Source: a bacterium (GTDB lineage Bacteria; JAHJDO01). From it: 10,078 bases of DNA. Both the position numbers and the translations under genes were made by a program. Below the pieces are notes generated by a model. It saw nothing but the letters and a program-made list of their open reading frames with translations, was not told the DNA's origin and made no database searches. The stretch spans positions 1 through 10,078 of the forward strand of contig JAUWOV010000063.1 of the NCBI GenBank assembly GCA_030611945.1, written 5' to 3'. Shown here piece after piece: positions 7,775 through 10,078 of the stretch (positions within the stretch are counted from its first letter, which is position 1; each line of letters opens with the position of its first letter).

Positions 7775-8635
7775 ATGAAACGTCTTATATTAGCAGTTGG
7801 CTTGGTTTTAATGCTGGCAAGTCTATGCTTTGCGGAAGAACCTAGCAGTGAAAGATTTATGTTGGGCTGGAAGATAACAGGAATTTGGGGTGACAAAGTT
7901 AAGGAAAAACCAATCTTAGAGGCTGCTGGGTTCTCAGACGAGCAAGTAGTTTCTGTAATTGAAAGAAAAAGTCAACACGTTAGCTTTGATTTTTATACTT
8001 CTTGCTATCCTGTTGCTGGCACAGAGCAGCGAGTCATAAACGAAGCAGGCTGGACATTGAAGGGGCTTATGGTGAAAGACATAAAGAATGCCTATCTTGA
8101 TTATGAGTATTGGATACGTTTCTTAGATGATGTTGAACTCATTTCAGATATTGCACCAGGACAGATATTTCTCTTAGTTGATTTCATAAAAAAGCACCGT
8201 AAACAAATAAAAATTATGCGTTTGACACATGCAGGGTGGTTTGGAACCTATGGTAATAACTTGGATATGAAGAATTTTGAGTTTGTAAAGAAGAAAACTG
8301 AGATGCAATTCTACATACTGAAAGCTGTTTTCCCTGATTTACCTATTCTGGGAACGGTTTGTGTAAGTAGTGCAGATTTTGAATGGATAAAGATGAGCCC
8401 TCCTGTTGATGGTTGGGCAGTTTGGAATATATATAAACGAGGAGCAAATTTCGAGAAGATTTACAATAGATATAAAAACTATTCTCCGAATATAGTTCTT
8501 GGTGGTTTTTATGGATTTAACCCTGATAATAAAATAGTTACTTGGAATGATGTTAAAAAATATAAATGGGAAACAATTACCCGTTGTAAAGAAATTGGTT
8601 ACAAGGGAGTTAGTTTTCCTATTTGGCGTTATTAA
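7775..8635 (+). CDS. Secreted beta/alpha-barrel-like protein, possible glycoside hydrolase
   Basis: This 286-aa protein has a signal peptide (residues 1-20, ending C-F-A before E21). A cysteine lies in the c-region at 18, but the -1 residue is Leu, so this is not a lipobox. The mature chain alternates hydrophobic strands and helices. Examples are H-V-S-F-D-F-Y near 68-74, I-F-L-L-V-D-F near 131-137, I-K-I-M-R-L-T-H near 145-152, D-G-W-A-V-W-N near 212-218, I-V-L-G-G-F-Y near 240-246, and a terminal G-Y-K-G-V-S-F-P-I-W. Aromatic residues cluster at strand ends, as in TIM-barrel carbohydrate enzymes. I cannot assign catalytic residues or a family, so an enzyme activity is only a suggestion. A strong ribosome site (AAGGAGG, 7761-7767) lies between the genes. 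The location points to the periplasm or outside of the host cell. Confidence 0.6.
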   Translation: MKRLILAVGLVLMLASLCFAEEPSSERFMLGWKITGIWGDKVKEKPILEAAGFSDEQVVSVIERKSQHVSFDFYTSCYPVAGTEQRVINEAGWTLKGLMVKDIKNAYLDYEYWIRFLDDVELISDIAPGQIFLLVDFIKKHRKQIKIMRLTHAGWFGTYGNNLDMKNFEFVKKKTEMQFYILKAVFPDLPILGTVCVSSADFEWIKMSPPVDGWAVWNIYKRGANFEKIYNRYKNYSPNIVLGGFYGFNPDNKIVTWNDVKKYKWETITRCKEIGYKGVSFPIWRY

Positions 8636-8655
8636 AAATCTTAAATCTAAAAAAG

Positions 8656-8664
8656 AGGAGGTGA
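8656..8664 (+). promoter_or_regulatory. Extended Shine-Dalgarno site for the TPR gene
   Basis: AGGAGGTGA is a nine-base match to the 16S 3' end consensus and sits seven bases before ATG at 8672. It is the longest such match in the window and suggests high translation of the exported TPR protein. Confidence 0.75.
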
Positions 8665-8671
8665 GAAAAAT

Positions 8672-9340
8672 ATGAAGAAAATACTGATTGCTACACTGTT
8701 TTGTTTCTTTCTAGTTGGAACAGCTCTTGCTGGTCTAATTGAAGAAGCTGAAAAGAGCCAATTCTTACCGTTAGGAAAAGTTCAAATTCTTGAAATCATT
8801 TCTAACAACTATAAGAAGGTTGGCAATTTCTCAGAGGCTTCAAAAGCACTAGAGAACGCAATTCGGATAGCTAAGACAGAGGGTATTACTTCACAAATGG
8901 CAAGATTGCTTTATACAAAAGCAAGACTAACAGCAACGTTGGGAGATTACGCAAAGGCAGTGAGTGAGCTTGATGAAGCTATTGCATCAACAGGTATAAA
9001 AAACAGAAAGAGCTCATATCTGCAACTGAAGGCTCGTTACCTACGAAATCTAGGGAATGAGAAAGCATCTCAGGCTGCTTATTTGGAAAGCATTACATTG
9101 CTACCAAATAAATATATCTATGCAGAACGAGGACTAAATGCCATTTCTGTTGATGTGGTTGGTGAAGATGCTTATTACTCTACTTTTGAGAGCTTAGCTA
9201 GTTTCTACAACAGTCCGAAATTTGCTAAGCAAAGAAAGACTAACACTAAGATGTCTGATTTTGTAGACTTTCTTAACAGTGTTATTGCTGAGCGTAAAGC
9301 AAAATCTGTGACTCCTGTAATAGAGTCTGTGATAGAGTAA
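8672..9340 (+). CDS. Exported TPR-repeat protein
   Basis: This 222-aa protein has a signal peptide (residues 1-20, K-K start, Phe/Leu core, A-L-A before G21). About three tetratricopeptide repeats follow, near residues 35-71, 72-108 and 109-145. They are recognised by helix pairs with the turn residues G-N-F-S-E-A, G-D-Y-A-K-A and G-N-E-K-A-S, and by A-I or S-I hydrophobic second helices. TPRs are protein-binding scaffolds. The C-terminal 75 residues are helical without a clear repeat. It would act as an adaptor in the periplasm or at the cell surface, plausibly binding one of the other exported products encoded just upstream. Its only cysteine is in the signal peptide. The partner is unknown. 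Host-type lipoprotein assembly TPR proteins are an alternative ancestry. Confidence 0.75.
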   Translation: MKKILIATLFCFFLVGTALAGLIEEAEKSQFLPLGKVQILEIISNNYKKVGNFSEASKALENAIRIAKTEGITSQMARLLYTKARLTATLGDYAKAVSELDEAIASTGIKNRKSSYLQLKARYLRNLGNEKASQAAYLESITLLPNKYIYAERGLNAISVDVVGEDAYYSTFESLASFYNSPKFAKQRKTNTKMSDFVDFLNSVIAERKAKSVTPVIESVIE

Positions 9341-9361
9341 AAAATGTACGCAATTGCTATT

Positions 9362-9379
9362 GGGGAGTTGATTCTCCCC
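9362..9379 (+). promoter_or_regulatory. Stem-loop in the leader of the lipoprotein-like gene
   Basis: GGGGAG (9362-9367) and CTCCCC (9374-9379) form a six-base-pair stem with a six-base loop, followed by only three T residues, so it is a poor terminator. The right arm can also pair with GGGGA (9395-9399), which belongs to the ribosome site of the next gene. The two pairings exclude each other. A 19-codon frame (ATG 9344 to TGA 9401-9403) runs through the hairpin but has no good ribosome site. Confidence 0.4.
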
Positions 9380-9404
9380 TTTAGCTCTAATATGGGGGAA
9401 TGAT

Positions 9405-9716
9405 ATGAATAAGCTAGTAATAATTGCAGTAATAGGACTTATGCTTTCTGGTGGTGCGACCACAAGGATTTGTTATACAGAGAGACCAAAGGATACGGAT
9501 GTAAGCTCGTCTATGAAGCAGGGACGTATCTTTAATAAAAAGCCTATTGTAGGCAAAGGGTTTGATGTGATAACCAAAGGACAGGTAGAGGCAGAGGTAA
9601 CAACAAAAGACGGCAGTGTAGTTAAAATTAAAACCATGAAGCCTAGCTTGATGGAGAGAATAATGGGCTTCTGGAGCATAGCAAAACCGGACAACGTAGG
9701 AATAGGGGGGAAATAA
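9405..9716 (+). CDS. Small exported lipoprotein-like protein with a defective lipobox
   Basis: This 103-aa protein has a short positively charged start (N-K) and a hydrophobic core (residues 4-14). L-S-G-G-A-T-T (14-20) then matches the usual lipoprotein box L-S-G-C-A-T-T except that residue 17 is Gly (GGT) instead of Cys (TGT). Without the cysteine, signal peptidase II could not process it, so it would stay anchored by its N-terminus or be cut differently. The next cysteine, at 23, follows T-R-I and is not a lipobox. The rest is polar and basic with short beta-like segments and no recognised domain. Small lipoproteins next to lysis genes in phages are often outer-membrane spanins, but nothing specific supports that here. 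The ribosome site is a G-run (9394-9399), weaker than those upstream. The next gene follows after one base. Confidence 0.6.
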   Translation: MNKLVIIAVIGLMLSGGATTRICYTERPKDTDVSSSMKQGRIFNKKPIVGKGFDVITKGQVEAEVTTKDGSVVKIKTMKPSLMERIMGFWSIAKPDNVGIGGK

Positions 9717-9717
9717 T

Positions 9718-9897
9718 ATGGAAAAATCAACGCTTGGATTACCTTCGGGAAGCATAAGAGCTATTCTGGCTCTGGCAATATCAGGAGTAGCATTGGCAAC
9801 TATAATATTAAGGGGTGAGCTTCCTCAAGGATTATCTGCTATATGGGGCAGCGTGTTAGGTTTTTATTTTGCAGGTAAGAAAGGGGATAATGGCTGA
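9718..9897 (+). CDS. 59-aa membrane protein, possible holin-type protein
   Basis: The product opens with a L-P-S-G-S-I-R segment and continues into a hydrophobic helix (residues about 14-31). After a short polar turn (R-G-E-L-P) comes a second, weaker hydrophobic segment ending G-F-Y-F-A-G-K-K. The pattern P-x-G-x-x-R-A-I, hydrophobic helix, G-E-x-P, then F-Y-F recurs in short phage membrane proteins of unproven function that lie near lysis genes. Length and topology are compatible with a small holin. A G-run (9705-9710) seven bases upstream serves as ribosome site. The gene overlaps the next one by eight bases, which indicates coupled translation. Confidence 0.65.
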   Translation: MEKSTLGLPSGSIRAILALAISGVALATIILRGELPQGLSAIWGSVLGFYFAGKKGDNG

Positions 9898-10078
9898 AAA
9901 GATAACAATTGGAGTATTAGGCGAAAGACTTAATAATCTAAAGGATAGCCTTTTTAATTCAAAAACAGGCATGCTTCCTAGATTGGAATCGAAATTTGAT
10001 AATCATTTAAAACATCATGAGAAAAACGAATCTAAAAAAGGAGATAGAATTTTTAAGATTTTTACTGTAATTTTGCAA
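9890..10078 (+). CDS. Partial helical protein, XhlA-like organisation, cut by the window end
   Basis: Sixty-three codons are visible and the frame is still open at the last base. The N-terminal half contains E-R-L-N-N-L, then L-P-R-L-E-S-K-F-D-N-H-L and H-H-E-K-N. This is an amphipathic, possibly coiled-coil helix. A basic stretch (K-K-G-D-R) follows, and then the start of a hydrophobic segment (I-F-K-I-F-T-V-I-L). A coiled coil followed by a C-terminal membrane helix is the layout of XhlA-type holin-associated proteins. The homology is not proven and the C-terminus is missing. The ribosome site AAGGGGA lies inside the preceding membrane-protein gene. Confidence 0.6.
   Translation, partial: MAEKITIGVLGERLNNLKDSLFNSKTGMLPRLESKFDNHLKHHEKNESKKGDRIFKIFTVILQ

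Noticed and set aside
7775-7837. Lipobox in the signal peptide of the barrel-like protein (A-S-L-C)
   Set aside because: The residue before Cys is Leu, which does not fit the lipobox, and a good A-x-A-type site (C-F-A) follows directly.
9414-9755. Long - strand frames opposite the lipoprotein-like gene
   Set aside because: They lie antisense to a coupled + strand series with ribosome sites. The products have no recognisable features.
1-10078. CRISPR arrays, tRNA genes, insertion sequences, attachment sites
   Set aside because: I saw no regularly spaced repeats, cloverleaf sequences, transposase motifs or flanking direct repeats by reading. A tRNA scan was not possible.

Overview
The window reads as part of the late region of a tailed bacteriophage, or of a prophage or metagenomic virus, with an AT-rich genome. 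Every convincing gene but one lies on the + strand. The genes are tightly packed or overlapping, and most have clear Shine-Dalgarno sites, so the host is a bacterium. Several classical Sec signal peptides ending in A-x-A, plus one near-perfect lipoprotein box, suggest an envelope with a periplasm, but this does not prove a Gram-negative host. I see no integrase, transposase, tRNA, rRNA or CRISPR array, so I cannot say whether the element is lytic or integrated.

Region 1 (2-6133) holds three co-directional genes of 150, 502 and 1394 aa. Their order, sizes and character match the T7-type internal core or ejection proteins gp14, gp15 and gp16. The first is a small protein with a hydrophobic N-terminus and an Ala/Gln-rich helical body. 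The second is a charged, coiled-coil-rich protein that starts with TTG. The third is a very large, mostly helical protein with a J-domain (DnaJ-type, HPD motif) near its N-terminus and a late hydrophobic segment. Together these 2046 residues contain only one cysteine.

Region 2 (6134-6470) separates the virion genes from the next cassette. It probably carries a small two-helix membrane protein on the - strand. Two promoter-like sequences sit back to back between it and the next + gene.

Region 3 (6471-9716) is the unusual part. Four consecutive genes encode proteins with textbook cleavable signal peptides, and a fifth encodes a lipoprotein-like peptide whose lipobox cysteine is replaced by glycine. 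The first has phage tail-fibre-type modules behind its signal peptide. The second is a small beta-rich protein. The third looks like a secreted beta/alpha-barrel protein. The fourth is a periplasmic TPR protein. Phage structural proteins normally assemble in the cytoplasm, so a run of exported proteins, one of them fibre-like, is unexpected. It may act on the host envelope, for example in receptor masking, surface remodelling or lysis.

Region 4 (9718-10078) holds two small overlapping genes: a 59-aa membrane protein and the start of a helical protein that resembles XhlA-type holin partners. They may begin a lysis module. The second runs off the window edge.
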